DNA from: JBJMLO01 sp045805265
GTDB lineage: Bacteria; Actinomycetota; UBA4738; JACQTL01
Direction: 5' to 3'
DNA: 64,000 nt
NCBI GenBank assembly: GCA_045805265.1
Contig: JBJMLO010000008.1
Coordinates: 197,769-261,768, forward strand
Shown here: piece after piece, positions 34,621-43,647 of the stretch
Position numbering within the stretch: position 1 is the first letter of the stretch
Layout of the letters: each line of letters opens with the position of its first letter
Notes under the pieces: model-generated
What the model was told of the DNA's origin: nothing
Databases searched by the model: none
The model's input: the letters and a program-made list of their open reading frames with translations, nothing else
Program-made: the position numbers and the translations under genes

Positions 34621-34670
34621 TTGACGGTCGATAGGCTGATGCATAAAGTCTCAGCTGCAACGAGGTGCAA
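34621..34670 (+). promoter_or_regulatory. Promoter and operator of the nickel/cobalt permease
   Basis: TTGACG (34621-34626) is 17 bases from TAAAGT (34644-34649). The start of transcription would fall near 34656, inside CTGCAA-CGAG-GTGCAA (34655-34670), the same hexamer pair seen before the Fur gene. A repressor bound there would prevent transcription. Confidence 0.55.
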
Positions 34671-34684
34671 CTGAGGAGGAGCGC

Positions 34685-35587
34685 GTGCACCTGCCGGGAA
34701 TCGTGGGGTCGGGGGTCGGAGCGGGCTTCCGGTTCGGCCTGCTCCTGTCCGCTTTCGGCTTCGGGTTCCGCCACGGGATCGACTGGGACCACATCGCCGC
34801 CATCACTGACATCACGAGCTCCCAGGACGATCGCAGGCTGTCGATCCTCTACGGCACGATCTACGCGCTGGGACACGCCCTCGTGGTCTTCGCACTCGGC
34901 GTGCTCGCGATCGTGGCCGGGAACTCGCTCCCCTCCGGCATCGACGCCGTCATGGCGAGGATCGTGGGCGCCACGCTGCTGGTCCTCGGCGTCTACGTGT
35001 TCGTCTCACTCATCCGGCACGGCCGGGACTTCCGGCTCCGCAGCCGGTGGATGCTGGTGTTCGCCGGCGTTCGCCGAGGAACGAGATGGATGACGTCACG
35101 CCGGCGGTCCCGCGACCTGGCCGCTCAGCCCGCACCGGCCGACTCGCGTGTGGCCACGCTCGCTCCTGACGACGGAATGCAACCCGCCGGACTCTGGCAC
35201 CACGGCCATCACGGGCAGCCCGGGCACCATCACCACGAACGCCCCGAAGCGGATGACATCCCCACCTACGGGGGGCGCACGGCGTTCGGGGTCGGCATGA
35301 TCCACGGTGTCGGGGCAGAGACCGCCACCCAGGTGTTGCTCTTCCTCGGCGCCGCCCGGGCGGGCAGCCCCGCCGTGGGCGTGATCGTGCTGATGGCCTT
35401 CATCGTCGGGCTGCTCTGCTCCAACTCGGTCATCACCGTCGGCTCGACGCTCGGCGTGCTCTCCGCGACCAAGAACTTCGCGTTGTACGTCGTTGTCGCA
35501 GTGGTCATCGGGGTCTTCAGCCTCGTGGTCGGGACGATCTTCCTCTTTGGCGCCGAATCGCTGCTGCCGAAGTTCTTCGGTGGCTGA
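34685..35587 (+). CDS. NiCoT-like nickel/cobalt permease
   Basis: A 300-residue membrane protein with about 7 helices. GFGFRHGIDWDHIAAITDIT carries the His-x4-Asp-His signature of nickel/cobalt permeases in TM2, and GMIHGVGAETATQVLLF is a second conserved segment. A cytoplasmic loop has a His-rich stretch (HHGHHGQPGHHHHERPEADD) that may bind the ion. It starts at GTG 34685 after GAGGAGGA. Control by the Fur-family gene upstream is suggested by the shared operator. Nickel or cobalt is the most likely substrate; a related but distinct metal cannot be ruled out. Confidence 0.87.
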   Translation: MHLPGIVGSGVGAGFRFGLLLSAFGFGFRHGIDWDHIAAITDITSSQDDRRLSILYGTIYALGHALVVFALGVLAIVAGNSLPSGIDAVMARIVGATLLVLGVYVFVSLIRHGRDFRLRSRWMLVFAGVRRGTRWMTSRRRSRDLAAQPAPADSRVATLAPDDGMQPAGLWHHGHHGQPGHHHHERPEADDIPTYGGRTAFGVGMIHGVGAETATQVLLFLGAARAGSPAVGVIVLMAFIVGLLCSNSVITVGSTLGVLSATKNFALYVVVAVVIGVFSLVVGTIFLFGAESLLPKFFGG

Positions 35588-35722
35588 TCGATTCGACCAG
35601 GAGCCTTCCAGGTCGACGAGCGCCGCAGGGGCGCAGTCCGATGGACGGCGGGGACGGGCGTCGGGGCCGGGCTCGCCCTTGTAGCATGGTGGGTCCACCC
35701 ACGATTCGAGAGCAGACCGAGC

Positions 35723-36724
35723 ATGGCCAAGAAGAAAAGCAAGAAACGGGGCTGGAGCGGCGCCCCGCCCGCGCGCCCGTCAGGCGCCTCCCGGCCTCCC
35801 ACCGCCGGCGGGTCCAGGCCGGCCCCGGCCGCGTCCGCCACCCCTGGCGGGGTGAAGACCGAGGACGGGACCGCGCCGGAGACGGCGACGGTGGCCCCGT
35901 CCCAGGCCCGCCCCGCGGCCAAGCGGGCCTCGGCCCGCCCGGCCCCCCAGCCGACGTCCAACCGGACCGTCCGGAAGGAGGAGGCCCGCCGCCAGCGCGA
36001 GATGCTCCGCCGCAAGGCGGCCCGCCAGCGGAGGATGCGGCGGTACGGGATCATCGCCGGCGGCGTCGTGGCCGTGGGCGTCGTGGCCTCGCTGATCGTG
36101 ATCTCCAGCTCGGGCGGCGGACTCAAGCACGTCGACCCGCGGAGCCTGCCCGGGATCACCGAGGAGAAGGCCCCATGGCAGCCGGACACGGCCCAGCTCT
36201 CCCAGCGCATCGCGAAGATGGGCCTCCCCCCGCTGGGTTCGGAGCAGCTCGCCTACCACATCCACCAGAACCTGGCCGTATACGTGAACGGGACGCTCGA
36301 GCCGGTCCCGACCGGCCTGGGAGCCATCTCCAGCAATGCGCTCGCGGAGATCCACACGCACGACAACAGCGGGACGATCCACGTCGAGGCCGGCGCCACC
36401 CGGCACTTCACGCTCGGCGACGTCTTCGACGTGTGGGGGGTGCTGTTCACTCCCAACCAGATCGGCGCGTACAAGAACCACGGGGACACACGCATCCGGG
36501 TGTTCGTGAACGGGAAGCCGTACCGCGGGGACCCGACCCAGGTGCCGCTTCGTGACAAAGAGGTCATCGTGGTGACGTACGGCACCCCGGCGCAGATCCC
36601 GAACCCGATCCCGTCCGTCTTCCACTACGGCGCCCCACCGACCGTGGCGAAGGCGAAGCCGACCCCGACCGGTTCCGCGGCCGCGTCCTCGCCGAGCGCC
36701 GCCCCCAGCGCCTCGCCCTCGTAG
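35723..36724 (+). CDS. Membrane-anchored protein with a His-rich extracytoplasmic domain
   Basis: A 333-residue protein: Lys/Arg- and Pro/Ala-rich cytoplasmic tail (1-105), a TM helix (about 107-127), and an extracytoplasmic domain. That domain has AYHIHQNLAVYVNG and LAEIHTHDNSGTIHVEAG, closely spaced HxH motifs that look like a metal site, then TLGDVFDVWGVLFTPNQIG. The Pro/Ser-rich end is low complexity. A TGGGT-CC-ACCCA palindrome (35690-35701) lies in the 135-base gap upstream, after a weak -10 (TAGCAT). Next to metal-transport genes, a copper or nickel role is plausible but not proven. I do not know a named family. Confidence 0.7.
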   Translation: MAKKKSKKRGWSGAPPARPSGASRPPTAGGSRPAPAASATPGGVKTEDGTAPETATVAPSQARPAAKRASARPAPQPTSNRTVRKEEARRQREMLRRKAARQRRMRRYGIIAGGVVAVGVVASLIVISSSGGGLKHVDPRSLPGITEEKAPWQPDTAQLSQRIAKMGLPPLGSEQLAYHIHQNLAVYVNGTLEPVPTGLGAISSNALAEIHTHDNSGTIHVEAGATRHFTLGDVFDVWGVLFTPNQIGAYKNHGDTRIRVFVNGKPYRGDPTQVPLRDKEVIVVTYGTPAQIPNPIPSVFHYGAPPTVAKAKPTPTGSAAASSPSAAPSASPS

Positions 36725-36752
36725 CCGGCCGGCCGCGACCCGGGGGCGCGAA

Positions 36753-37712
36753 TCAGAGCAGTGGGTCGAGCGCGGTCTCGATCATGTCCGCCGTGGCCGG
36801 CCCCAGGAACCGGGCCCGGATCGTTCCCGTGCGGTCGATGACGATCACCCACGGCTCGGTCCGGAACCCCCACTCGACGAACGGCTTGGACGGCTTCGAC
36901 ACGTCCTGGGTCGGGAACTCCTCCACGTGGATGAAGTTGGCCCTCTGCTTCCCGACCTTCTCGAACACGAGGATCTGCTCGTCGACCACCGGACCGCACA
37001 GCTGGCTCTCGCAGAGCAACGGCGTGGCGAAGCTCACCACGGTCGGCTTGCCGTTCGCCAGGGCCCGGTCGAGGGAGATGTAGTGCATGTGATCGGGTGG
37101 CCGGCGCGTGCAGATCTTGTCGAGCTGCGCCGTGGTCGTGGCCACCGGGGTCGGGACCGAGAGGGCCTTGGACCCGACCTTGGCGATGACGTCGTCGGCG
37201 ACGACGGCGTGCCCCACCCCGACGCCCCGGCTGGTCCCCGACTTGGCGACGGCCGCCACGGTCCACTGTCCAGGCGAGGGGATGTCGATCTCCGCCCAGT
37301 AGATGCCCGGGATCTGCGTCTTCGGTGAGGTGTCGCCGGTCTTGGCATAGCCGGTGAACAGGCTCCACCGGGCGGGGAACGGCCCACCGGCCCTGCCGTT
37401 CTCGTCCTTCGCGACGAACACCATCGGGGTTCCCCCCTGCAGCAACGACGTCGGCCCGGACGACAGGTCGAAGATGTAGAAGCTCTTCCCGGTCTGGATC
37501 GCGTCGTCCTCGCTGTCGCCGAGGCCGGTCAGGAGCGACAGCTGCTTCGCGCCCTGCAGCAGGGCGCGAATGGTGCCGAGGCTCGCGGGCGGGGGGGTCG
37601 GTCCGACGTGACCCCCCGTGCACGCCGCCGCCAGCGCGGCCAGGCCGCCCAGGCCCGCGGCGCGGAGCATCGCCCGCCGGGACAGCATCCGGTTCCAGAG
37701 CTCTTCGGTCAT
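36753..37712 (-). CDS. Lipoprotein with a C-terminal thioredoxin-like domain
   Basis: A 319-residue secreted lipoprotein. The signal is twin-Arg-like (SRRAMLRAAGLGGLAALAAA) and ends in a lipobox AAAC. An Ig-like middle part follows (YIFDLSSGPTSLLQGGTPMV), then a thioredoxin-fold region with KPTVVSFATPLLCESQLCGP (Cys-x4-Cys in the place of CxxC), and WVIVIDRTGTIRARFLG. Cys-x4-Cys resembles, but is not, the Sco-type copper site. ATG 37712 is chosen for the signal. It is the only minus-strand gene among the metal/envelope genes. Confidence 0.8.
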   Translation of the reverse strand: MTEELWNRMLSRRAMLRAAGLGGLAALAAACTGGHVGPTPPPASLGTIRALLQGAKQLSLLTGLGDSEDDAIQTGKSFYIFDLSSGPTSLLQGGTPMVFVAKDENGRAGGPFPARWSLFTGYAKTGDTSPKTQIPGIYWAEIDIPSPGQWTVAAVAKSGTSRGVGVGHAVVADDVIAKVGSKALSVPTPVATTTAQLDKICTRRPPDHMHYISLDRALANGKPTVVSFATPLLCESQLCGPVVDEQILVFEKVGKQRANFIHVEEFPTQDVSKPSKPFVEWGFRTEPWVIVIDRTGTIRARFLGPATADMIETALDPLL

Positions 37713-37891
37713 CGGGACCTCGCGTGCTCCATCCGGCCGCGCCGCGCCCCATCGTCGCGGGGACACTCGGTTCGCGGCCGGGCCCGTCACGGTAACGCTT
37801 CCACTACGGATTCGCGGAAGGGACCATCGTGCTCACGGCAGGTGCCGCCCCCCCTCCGAGATGGGGCAGGGGGCGATATCCTCACCGGACG

Positions 37892-38473
37892 ATGCGCGGA
37901 CGGCGTGCCTTCGGCGGCCTCCCCGTGTTCGCCATGGCCGCGGGCGGCGTCGTCGCGGGGCACACGATCGCCTACCGGCTGGCCCTCCCCGACGTCCATC
38001 TCCGGCACCACGTGATGCTCACGACCGGGCACGGGCACTGGCTGCTCGTGGTGAAGCTCGGCGTGGCGTTCGCGCTGGCGGGCGTCGCCACGGTCGTGGC
38101 CCGGTTCGCCGGCCGGACCCCGCCCCAGGGCGGATCGGCGGCCCTGTCGTGGACCATCTGCAGACTGGCGGTGGTCCAGGCCGTCGCGTTCACTGGGATG
38201 GAGGCCGTCGAGCGCCTCGGCAGCGGCGTGCCGGTGGCCGGGATGTTCGCCCATCACCTCTTCGCCCTCGGGCTCGCCTGCCAGTTCCTGGTGGCCTGCG
38301 CCGGCGGCGCGTTCCTGTACTGGCTGTCACGGGCCGTCCGGCGCTTCGCCGAGGTCGTCCGCGCGCTCCCGCACGTCGCGGCAAGCCCGAGCGGCGTGGT
38401 CCGCCCGGCGGCCTTCCGGCGCTCCACGGCGCCGTCCCTTCACGCGGTCCCCATCCGCGGTCCCCCTCGCTGA
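37892..38473 (+). CDS. Small polytopic membrane protein with membrane-edge His residues
   Basis: A 193-residue protein with four predicted TM helices (about 10-30, 50-75, 85-110, 120-150). His residues cluster at helix ends: AGHTIAYRL, LRHHVMLTTGHGHWLLVVKL and MFAHHLFALG. The start ATG 37892 lies about 10 bases after GATATCCT, a possible -10, so it may be leaderless. No family is recognised. It precedes a CopC/CopD-type operon in the same direction, with a 90-base gap. Confidence 0.65.
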   Translation: MRGRRAFGGLPVFAMAAGGVVAGHTIAYRLALPDVHLRHHVMLTTGHGHWLLVVKLGVAFALAGVATVVARFAGRTPPQGGSAALSWTICRLAVVQAVAFTGMEAVERLGSGVPVAGMFAHHLFALGLACQFLVACAGGAFLYWLSRAVRRFAEVVRALPHVAASPSGVVRPAAFRRSTAPSLHAVPIRGPPR

Positions 38474-38563
38474 GCTCGCACCACCCGACCCCGCACCGCG
38501 CCCTCCCGGGGCCACGGCGGGCGTGGGGCGGCGTTCGATCCATCGAGCGAAACGAGGAGCAAC

Positions 38564-39295
38564 ATGCGAACCAGGCGAATCGCAGGGGGCGGCGCCGCCG
38601 TTCTCGTGCTGTCGGTCGCGCTGGTCCTGGTGCCGGCGGGCGTCGCATCCGCCCACGAGGAGCGCGACGTCGGCCCGTATGCCGTAGCCGTCGGGTTCGG
38701 CGACGAGCCCGCCTACGCCGGAATCGAGAACAGCGTGCAGATGTTCATCCACACCAAGAAGGACAAGCCCGTGGTGGACCTCGGGCCGACCCTGAACGTT
38801 CAGGTCTCGTACGGGAACCGGACCATGGGCAAGCTGACCATGGAGCCGGACTTCGAGGTGGGCGAGTTCGGGATCCCCGGTGACTACCGGGCCTTCTTCG
38901 TACCGACGAGGCCGGGGGACTACACGTTCCACTTCACCGGGACGATCAAGGGGACTCCGGTGAACGAGTCGTTCGCCTCCGGGCCCACGACGTTCTCGAG
39001 CGTGGACGACCCCTCGAGCGTCGAGTTCCCGGTGAAGGACCCCACGGCCGGCGAGCTGGGGGATGCGGTGCGGCGGCTGCAGCCCCGGGTCGACGGCGCG
39101 GTGGCCGCCCAGCAGCGGCTGACGACCGAGAACCGCGCGCTGCGGGACGACGCCGACTCGGCGAAGTCGCTCGCGACGGTCGCCCTGATCGTGGGCGCCG
39201 CCCTGGGCTTGATCGGCATCGGGGTCGGGCTGGCCGGCCTGGCTGCCGGCCGGCGTGCCCGGCGAGGGCCGGCGCCCGACGCCGCGAGGGGGTAG
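38564..39295 (+). CDS. Secreted, C-terminally anchored protein upstream of CopC-CopD
   Basis: A 243-residue protein with a Sec signal (AVLVLSVALVLVPAGVASA) leaving an N-terminal His after cleavage (ASA-HEERDVGPYAV). The mature domain is a beta sandwich (YAGIENSVQMFIHTKKDKPV, GDYRAFFVPTRPGDYTFHF), and a coiled stretch precedes a final TM helix (LATVALIVGAALGLIGIGVG). An N-terminal His after the signal is also how CopC starts, and CopC-CopD follows after 8 bases. A copper-related role is inferred from this. GAGGAG precedes the ATG. Confidence 0.75.
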   Translation: MRTRRIAGGGAAVLVLSVALVLVPAGVASAHEERDVGPYAVAVGFGDEPAYAGIENSVQMFIHTKKDKPVVDLGPTLNVQVSYGNRTMGKLTMEPDFEVGEFGIPGDYRAFFVPTRPGDYTFHFTGTIKGTPVNESFASGPTTFSSVDDPSSVEFPVKDPTAGELGDAVRRLQPRVDGAVAAQQRLTTENRALRDDADSAKSLATVALIVGAALGLIGIGVGLAGLAAGRRARRGPAPDAARG

Positions 39296-39303
39296 GAACA
39301 ACC

Positions 39304-41280
39304 GTGCGACGGGCCGGCGTCCTCGCGCTGATCGTCGGCGCGCTGGTGGCGCTGTCGGCGTGGCCGGCGTCGGCGCACGCCCTCGTGCGTTCCTCCGACC
39401 CGGCCGACGGCGAGGTGCTGCAGGAATCGCCCCCCCGTGTCGTGATCGAGTTCACCGAGCGCCCGGACGTGGGGCTCACGGTGCTGCACGTCCTGAACAG
39501 CGCGGGCTCGCCGGTCGAGCGGGGGAAGCCCCAGGCGGTCCCGGGACAGTCGAAGTCCGTCCAGGTCGCGGTGCCGTCGTTGCCCAAGGGGGTGTACACG
39601 GTGACCTGGCGGACGGTCTCCCGCGACGACGGGCACGTCACCGCGGGGTCCTTCTCGTTCGGGATCGGAGTGAAACCGACCGCCGGCGCGGGCCGCGGGA
39701 TCACGGTACCCACGACGCCCTCCCCCACCCCGGTGGGCGTGATCGGTCGCGCCCTCTTCTACTGGGGGCTGGCGCTCCTGGTGGGGGCCGCGGTCGCAGG
39801 CTGCCTGGTCCGGCGGGGCTGGCCACGGGGGATGCAGGCCCTGCTGGTCGGCGCGTGGTTCCTGGCGGAGATCGGGCTGGTGCTGATGGTGCTGGCAGAG
39901 CGCTCGGCCATCGGTGTCTCGCTGGGAACCCTGCTGTCCTCCGACGCCGGGCACCAGTACCTGGACCGGGGCGTGGCAGTGTTGATCACCGGCGGCGCCG
40001 TCGGCTTCGCGGTGTTCCGGCCGCAGTGGACGTCGCTGCCGCCGGTGGGCATCGCGGCGGCGGCCTCGATGCTGGTCCACGCCCTCGGCGGACACGCGGA
40101 GGCGTCGTCGCCCACCTGGTTCAACGTCGGGACGCAATGGTTCCACATGCTCGGCGCGGGCGTGTGGGTGGGGGGCCTGGGCTGGCTGCTGCTGAGCTTG
40201 CGCAGCGTCTCCGACGAGGACCGCCCCCGGTTGGTCCGGCGGTTCAGCACCTTGGCCGGGATCGGCCTCGGTGTGGTCGCCGTCACCGGGCTGTTCCGGG
40301 CGCTCGACGAGGTGGGCGGGTTCGCCAAGTGGGGACGGCTGTTCTCCACGAGCTTCGGCTGGGCGCTGGTGGTCAAGGTCGCCATCGTGGCCGTGCTGAT
40401 CGCGCTGGGCGCGCGGAACCGCTACGTGAACGTCAGGGGCGTCGCGTCGGGGACGCGGCCGCCGTCCACCCTGCGCCGGACCGTGGTGGCCGAGGTCATG
40501 GTCGCCGCTGGCGTCTTCGCCGCGACCGGCGTGCTCAGCGAGCTCACCCCGGCGGCGACCCTAAGCGTCGCGCAGCAGCCCCCGCGGGCGGCCCGGCCCC
40601 TGGTGGTAACCGGGAACGACTTCGCCACGTCCGTGCGCGTCCGGCTGGCCGTCACGCCGGGGACGGTGGGGCCGAACCGGTTCGAGGCTCATGTGGCCGA
40701 CTACGACACCGGCCGGCCGGTCCACGCGACCAAGGTCAAGCTGGAGTTCTCGCTGCCGGGGAACCCCGACGTGGGCACGCCGGAGCTCGACCTGAAGGGC
40801 GGGCAGGGCGGGGTGTGGAGCGGGAGCGGCACGGTGCTGTCGATGTTCGGCCGGTGGGCGGTCGACGTCGTCGTGCAGGAGCCGACCGGGGGCGTCGACG
40901 TGCCCCTCCGCCTGGAGCCGCGGCTTCCGAAGGAGAACCTCACGACGCAGCCCGGGCAGGCAGGCCAGCCCACGGTGTTCACGATCGCGCTGCCGGGATC
41001 GTCCCAGCTGCAGACCTACATCGACCCGGGCAAGGCCGGCACGAACAGCGTCCACTTCACGTTCTTCGGGCCGTCGGGCAACGAGCTGCCGGTCGGCTCG
41101 GCGACCGCGTCGGCCCTCGCGCCGGACGGATCGACCGAGCCGCTGAAGCTCGACCGCTTCAGCGCGGGCCACTTCGTGGCCAACACCAAGCTCGACGCAG
41201 GGAAATGGCTGTTCCTGATCGACGCGACCGCGCGGTCCGGGACCGCCCTGTCCGGATACTTCCGCCAGGACATCGGATGA
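39304..41280 (+). CDS. CopC-CopD fusion copper protein
   Basis: A 658-residue protein. After a Sec signal cleaved before His25 (ASA-HALVRSSDPADG), a CopC beta-barrel spans about 25-120 and ends with RDDGHVTAGSFSFGI, including the second His of the copper site. A CopD membrane domain (about 140-420) with 8 or so helices follows (for example FYWGLALLVGAAVAGCLV, NVGTQWFHMLGAGVWVGGLG). A C-terminal extracytoplasmic beta domain from about 425 to 650 resembles the YtkA-like extension. CopC-CopD systems bind periplasmic copper and move it across the membrane. It starts with GTG. Confidence 0.9.
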   Translation: MRRAGVLALIVGALVALSAWPASAHALVRSSDPADGEVLQESPPRVVIEFTERPDVGLTVLHVLNSAGSPVERGKPQAVPGQSKSVQVAVPSLPKGVYTVTWRTVSRDDGHVTAGSFSFGIGVKPTAGAGRGITVPTTPSPTPVGVIGRALFYWGLALLVGAAVAGCLVRRGWPRGMQALLVGAWFLAEIGLVLMVLAERSAIGVSLGTLLSSDAGHQYLDRGVAVLITGGAVGFAVFRPQWTSLPPVGIAAAASMLVHALGGHAEASSPTWFNVGTQWFHMLGAGVWVGGLGWLLLSLRSVSDEDRPRLVRRFSTLAGIGLGVVAVTGLFRALDEVGGFAKWGRLFSTSFGWALVVKVAIVAVLIALGARNRYVNVRGVASGTRPPSTLRRTVVAEVMVAAGVFAATGVLSELTPAATLSVAQQPPRAARPLVVTGNDFATSVRVRLAVTPGTVGPNRFEAHVADYDTGRPVHATKVKLEFSLPGNPDVGTPELDLKGGQGGVWSGSGTVLSMFGRWAVDVVVQEPTGGVDVPLRLEPRLPKENLTTQPGQAGQPTVFTIALPGSSQLQTYIDPGKAGTNSVHFTFFGPSGNELPVGSATASALAPDGSTEPLKLDRFSAGHFVANTKLDAGKWLFLIDATARSGTALSGYFRQDIG

Positions 41281-41291
41281 GGAGATCGACC

Positions 41292-41738
41292 ATGGGACGA
41301 AATCGAACGGCCGGCCCGCGCGCGCTGCTGGTGGTCGGTGTGGCGTCGCTCGCCCTCACGGCCGCCGCCTGTACCGGAGGAGGAGGGGACGGCAGCGCCA
41401 GCACCCCGCCGAGCTCCCGGCCGAGCAGCCCGGCGCAGGTCAAGATCGAGACCCCCACCAACGGCGAGACGTTCAAGGCGGGGGCGACGATCCCCGTGAA
41501 GGTACGGCTGAGCGGGGCGAGGATCGTCCGGCAGACAACGAAGCACATCACGCCCACGACCGGCCACCTGCACCTGTACGTGGACAACGCCCTAGTGAGC
41601 ATGAACTACCAGACGACCAACATGTTGAAGGGAGTGAAGCCGGGGATGCACATCATGAAGGTGGAGTTCGTCGCGGCGGACCACCTCCCGTTCGAGCCGC
41701 GGGTCATCACCGCCGTGACCTTCGAGGTGACGAAGTGA
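41292..41738 (+). CDS. Lipoprotein with a TGHLH-type domain
   Basis: A 148-residue lipoprotein (LALTAAACTGGGG; lipobox TAAC). The domain KIETPTNGETFKAGATIPVK...TGHLHLYVDNALVSM...HIMKVEFVAADHLPFEPRV is a beta sandwich with a His-x-His and further His. The gene at 44591-45142 encodes a second copy of this domain. Similar short domains (DUF4399-like) occur in other bacteria without known role. ATG 41292 has GAGGAG upstream. It overlaps the CPBP gene by 4 bases. Confidence 0.78.
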   Translation: MGRNRTAGPRALLVVGVASLALTAAACTGGGGDGSASTPPSSRPSSPAQVKIETPTNGETFKAGATIPVKVRLSGARIVRQTTKHITPTTGHLHLYVDNALVSMNYQTTNMLKGVKPGMHIMKVEFVAADHLPFEPRVITAVTFEVTK

Positions 41739-42388
41739 CGGCCCGGTCGGCGGTCCTGGCGCCGCCTCCGGCCCGATCCGTACCCGCGGAGGCGCTGGCG
41801 TGGGTCGCGGTGCCGGTCGGGGTTGCGCTGCTGATGGCGCGGATCTGGCTGCTCCGGAACGGCGGGACGGCGGCGCCGGGCATGCTCGCCACCTTCGGGG
41901 CGCTCGCCGCGCTGTCGCTGGCGTCTCCGCAGACCCAGGCACGGGCGCCGCTGGGGACGCCACCGCCATCGCCACCGCCGGCGTCGACGCCGAGGGGCAC
42001 CGCGCTCCCCCGGTGGGCGGCGCTGGCCGCCGGGTTCGGTGCGGTGGGCATCGCGGCGGTCGCCAGCACGCTCGCCGGCCCCGCCCTGCCGGCCAGGGCC
42101 ACCATCGGCGCCCTGGGCTTCGTCGTCGTGGGGGCCGTGGCCGAGGAGGCCTTCTTCCGCCGGCTGGTGTACGGGCGGCTGCTCCGATGGGGCGGGGGCG
42201 GGGCCGTGGCCGTCCTGGGGTCCGCCGTGGCCTTCGGCGTGCTGCACCTGCCGCTGCACGGCACCGCCTCCTTCCCGGTCGACCTCGGCGCCGGGGTGGT
42301 GCTGTCCTGGCAGCGGTGGGCGTCCGGGAGCTGGGGCGTCCCGGCGGCCACCCACGCGTTCGCCAACGTCCTGGCGGTGATCCGGTGA
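41735..42388 (+). CDS. CPBP family intramembrane metalloprotease
   Basis: A 217-residue membrane protein of the CPBP (Abi/Rce1-like) family. The three family motifs are VAEEAFFRRLVYGRLL (Glu-Glu-x3-Arg), VAFGVLHLPLH (Phe-x3-His) and AATHAFANVLAV (His-x3-Asn), so the glutamate and His residues of the active site are present. Such proteases cleave membrane or prenylated substrates. GTG overlaps the preceding stop and the end overlaps the next gene, so it is inside the metal/envelope operon. The substrate is unknown. Confidence 0.88.
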   Translation: MTARSAVLAPPPARSVPAEALAWVAVPVGVALLMARIWLLRNGGTAAPGMLATFGALAALSLASPQTQARAPLGTPPPSPPPASTPRGTALPRWAALAAGFGAVGIAAVASTLAGPALPARATIGALGFVVVGAVAEEAFFRRLVYGRLLRWGGGGAVAVLGSAVAFGVLHLPLHGTASFPVDLGAGVVLSWQRWASGSWGVPAATHAFANVLAVIR

Positions 42389-43647
42389 GGCCCCGGGCGG
42401 CGGCGCCGGCGCTGGCCGCGCTCCTCGTCGCCACCCTGGGCGTGGCCTGCGGCACCGGCGCCCGCGCCGGGGGCTCGATCGACGTCGGCGCGGTCTACCC
42501 CCTGACCGGTCCCGACCGGGCCGGCGGCCGGGACGAGCTGCGCGGCGTGCGCCTCGCCGCCGACATCGTGAACGCCGAGGGCGGAGTGCGCGGGCGGCAG
42601 ATCCATCTGGAGCCCGTCGACACGCCGGGAACCGACGCCGTGCCGGGCGCCGTGCAGCGGCTCCGGGCTCGGGGCGTGCAGTTCCTCCTCGGTAGCAACG
42701 GGAGCGAGATCTCCGCCGCGGCCGGGGCCCGGGCGTTCGACAACGGCATGATGTTCTGGGAGACGGGCGCGGTCGGGGAGATGGTCGGCGACGGACGCGG
42801 CCGGCTCGCATTCCGCGTGTCGCCGAGCGGCCTGGTCCTCGGCAGCTCCGGGATCTCGTTCATCGCCGACCAGATGGCCCCCCGCCTGCACCGGGACCCC
42901 GGCTCGCTGCGGTTCGCGGTGGTGAACGTGAACGACAACTACGGGGGCACCGTGGCCCAGGGGGCGCTCCAGGAGATCGCCAGGCGCCACCTCCGGCTCG
43001 TGGGGCGGTTCCGGTACCCGGTGTCCGGCCCGGACGCCGCGGCCCTCGTGCGTCGCATCGCGGCCGTCCACCCGGACGTGCTGTTCGTGGCCTCCTACAT
43101 CCCGGACGGCGTCGCGCTGAACCGCGAGCTGGCCCGGCGGCACGTGCCGCTGGTCGCGAACATCGGCACCTCGTCGAGCTATTGCATGCCCGAGTTCGGC
43201 GAACGGCTCGGCTCGGTCGCGGTCGGCTCGTTCGCCACCGACAAACCCGACGGCGACTCGCTCAACCAGCAGGGCCTCACGCCGGGGGGCCGGGCGCTGC
43301 TCCGCCGCGCGTCGGCCGGGTATCGCGCCCGGTACCACGGCGACATGGACGCGCCGGCCCTAGCCGGGTTCTCGGCGGCGTGGGCGCTCTTCCACGACGT
43401 GATGCCGCGCGCGCCGTCCCTCACCGCGGAGTCGGTCGCCGGGGCGGCCCGGGCGGTCCGGATGCCCATGGGGAGCCTGCCGAACGGGAGCGGCCTGGAC
43501 CTCTCGGGGCCGGGGACCGCCCAGCCCGGGTCGAACCTCCGGGCGCTGAGCGTGATCTGGGAGTGGGTCGGCGTGCGGCACCGGGCGGTGGTGTGGCCGC
43601 CGAGGTACGCGACGACGTCCATCCAGGCCCTGCCGCTGGAGCCCTGA
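42385..43647 (+). CDS. Orphan substrate-binding lipoprotein (branched-chain amino acid type)
   Basis: A 420-residue type I periplasmic-binding protein. A signal with lipobox (LVATLGVACGTG) is followed by IDVGAVYPLTGPDRAGGRDE and LRGVRLAADIVNAEGGVRGR, the classical LivJ/AmiC start, and FAVVNVNDNYGGTVAQGALQ. No ABC permease or ATPase gene lies nearby, so it may feed a distant transporter or act as a receptor. It overlaps both neighbours (GTGA, TGATG), so it is made together with the other envelope proteins. Confidence 0.85.
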   Translation: MRPRAAAPALAALLVATLGVACGTGARAGGSIDVGAVYPLTGPDRAGGRDELRGVRLAADIVNAEGGVRGRQIHLEPVDTPGTDAVPGAVQRLRARGVQFLLGSNGSEISAAAGARAFDNGMMFWETGAVGEMVGDGRGRLAFRVSPSGLVLGSSGISFIADQMAPRLHRDPGSLRFAVVNVNDNYGGTVAQGALQEIARRHLRLVGRFRYPVSGPDAAALVRRIAAVHPDVLFVASYIPDGVALNRELARRHVPLVANIGTSSSYCMPEFGERLGSVAVGSFATDKPDGDSLNQQGLTPGGRALLRRASAGYRARYHGDMDAPALAGFSAAWALFHDVMPRAPSLTAESVAGAARAVRMPMGSLPNGSGLDLSGPGTAQPGSNLRALSVIWEWVGVRHRAVVWPPRYATTSIQALPLEP

